The translations under genes and the position numbers were made by a program. A stretch of 64,000 nt of DNA from Bacillota bacterium (lineage in GTDB: Bacteria > Bacillota > Clostridia > Lachnospirales > Lachnospiraceae), in NCBI GenBank assembly GCA_023399055.1, contig JAEWQV010000017.1, positions 62,001-126,000 on the forward strand, given 5' to 3'. A model generated the notes under the pieces. That model was given only the letters and a program-made list of their open reading frames with translations. It had not been told where the DNA came from and did no database searches. This document shows, piece after piece, positions 63,119 to 64,000 of the stretch. Position 1 is the first letter of the stretch; each line of letters opens with the position of its first letter.

Positions 63119-64000
63119 ATGAAGAAAACCATTTGGTCTAGACTTATACTATGTTATCTAATTGCAGCTGTCATGATATTTACACTCCTGAATACTTTTG
63201 GGAATGCACTGTTAGAAGACAAGCTAAAGGATGATAAAAAGGAGCTTCTTATGAAGGAAGCAAAGCTAATTGAGTCTGAATATCTGACCAGTTTTTACGA
63301 AGAAAGCCTTCCTCTTCCTCACTTAAAGACATTGCTTAAATCAATCAGTACCTTTTTAGGTATTAGAGTTTGGATTGTAGATGCAAATGGTGTAATAACC
63401 TCTGATTCTACTCCAAACAGTAGAGTTGAACAGAAAAATATTGTGGATATAGATCCAACCTTTTTTGATAAAACGTTTACCGAAAATAATGATTTCTCCG
63501 GACTAATATCTGAAAAGGTGATGAGTTATACCCATCGGGTTATCTACAACTACGAGATAAAGAACTATATTGTATTACATATTCCGCAGACTAAGATAAC
63601 CGAGGATGCTATCTACTATTTGGATGTTGTTAATATCTGTTTCCTGGTATTTCTACCCCTATTGTTTTTACTATTTATATATGTCTATTATATAACTGCA
63701 ATACCGTTGCAGAATTTAACAAAGGCTGCTAAGGAATATAGTTCTGGACACTATAACTATGCTTTGGTGTTAAAGGGATTAAGTGAATATAAGACTCTTG
63801 GTGCTGCAATATCCTATATGTCCGGTGAACTTGCTAAGCTAGATGACTATCAGAAGAAATTCGTCGCGAATATCTCTCATGATTTCCGCTCTCCCCTTAC
63901 CTCAATTAAAGGCTTTGCAGAGGCAATGAAGGATGGCACCATTCCTTATGAAATGCAGGATAAGTATCTAAATATTATCCTATTTGAGACTGATCGATTA
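63119..64000 (+). CDS. Sensor histidine kinase, N-terminal part (cut by window end)
   Basis: The frame is open from ATG 63119 to the window edge (294 codons). An N-terminal helix (LILCYLIAAVMIFTLLNTF), an extracellular sensor domain of about 130 residues and a second helix (VVNICFLVFLPLLFLLFIYV) are followed by a HAMP-like linker and the HisKA domain with the H-box FVANISHDFRSPLTSIKGF. The ATPase domain lies beyond the window. It pairs with the response regulator 16 bp upstream. RBS AGAAGGG. Confidence 0.93.
   Translation, partial: MKKTIWSRLILCYLIAAVMIFTLLNTFGNALLEDKLKDDKKELLMKEAKLIESEYLTSFYEESLPLPHLKTLLKSISTFLGIRVWIVDANGVITSDSTPNSRVEQKNIVDIDPTFFDKTFTENNDFSGLISEKVMSYTHRVIYNYEIKNYIVLHIPQTKITEDAIYYLDVVNICFLVFLPLLFLLFIYVYYITAIPLQNLTKAAKEYSSGHYNYALVLKGLSEYKTLGAAISYMSGELAKLDDYQKKFVANISHDFRSPLTSIKGFAEAMKDGTIPYEMQDKYLNIILFETDRL

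Overview
The window is low-GC DNA from a spore-forming member of the Clostridia, most likely a Lachnospiraceae-type organism. This is inferred from strong AGGAGG ribosome-binding sites, two CspB-like subtilisins, the MutS2/YhaM/RlmD core genes, a sortase-signal surface protein and numerous ABC exporters. No rRNA, tRNA or CRISPR array was seen.

Left chromosomal part (1-27.8 kb). It holds a truncated AraC regulator, a SEC-C methionine aminopeptidase, a three-gene ABC-2 exporter behind a consensus promoter, and a DUF1398 / endonuclease IV / CspB-like protease cluster. A TetR-controlled ABC-2 exporter follows, with two matching 24-bp operators. Next is a tandemly duplicated FtsX/MacB-type exporter whose second copy is broken: a 4-bp frameshift in the permease and an ATPase reduced to about 75 bp. 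Then come an amidohydrolase, a bizarre Ser/Asn/Arg octapeptide-repeat protein, a sortase-anchored protein, a second CspB-like protease, small P-loop kinases, a nucleotidyltransferase and an Ntn hydrolase.

Tn7-like island (27828-55190, 27,363 bp). This is the main discovery. TnsA, TnsB, TnsC and TnsD genes and a probable TnsE gene lie next to the right end. Both ends begin TGTT and carry repeated CAATAAATAWTGAAAT sites, spaced exactly 20 bp on the right. A 5-bp duplication, ATTTT, flanks the element. The right end sits in the last codons of the 23S rRNA uracil methyltransferase gene (rlmD/rumA), and the transposon itself supplies the last residues and the stop codon. A solitary second right end just outside the left end shows that an earlier related element used the same site to within 1 bp. 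The cargo is anti-phage-like. One module is SLATT / RyR / GHKL-ATPase-TIR. The other is a large restriction-like operon of GHKL ATPase, Z1 ATPase, PD-(D/E)XK protein and AIPR protein, plus two 5-methylcytosine methyltransferases and a ribbon-helix-helix regulator. Inside the island, a RIT element (three overlapping tyrosine recombinases, 35-bp perfect inverted repeats) lies between two divergent IS30-type transposase C-terminal fragments, both cut at the same TDNG codon.

Right chromosomal part (55.2-64 kb). It holds rlmD, a YhaM-like exonuclease, a 191-bp inverted-repeat-bounded structured element, a degenerate HtrA-like protein without its catalytic His, mutS2, and an OmpR-type response regulator with its histidine kinase cut by the window edge. 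Start codons were chosen by ribosome-binding site where this differs from the longest open frame. All family names rest on reading motifs by eye, with no database search.
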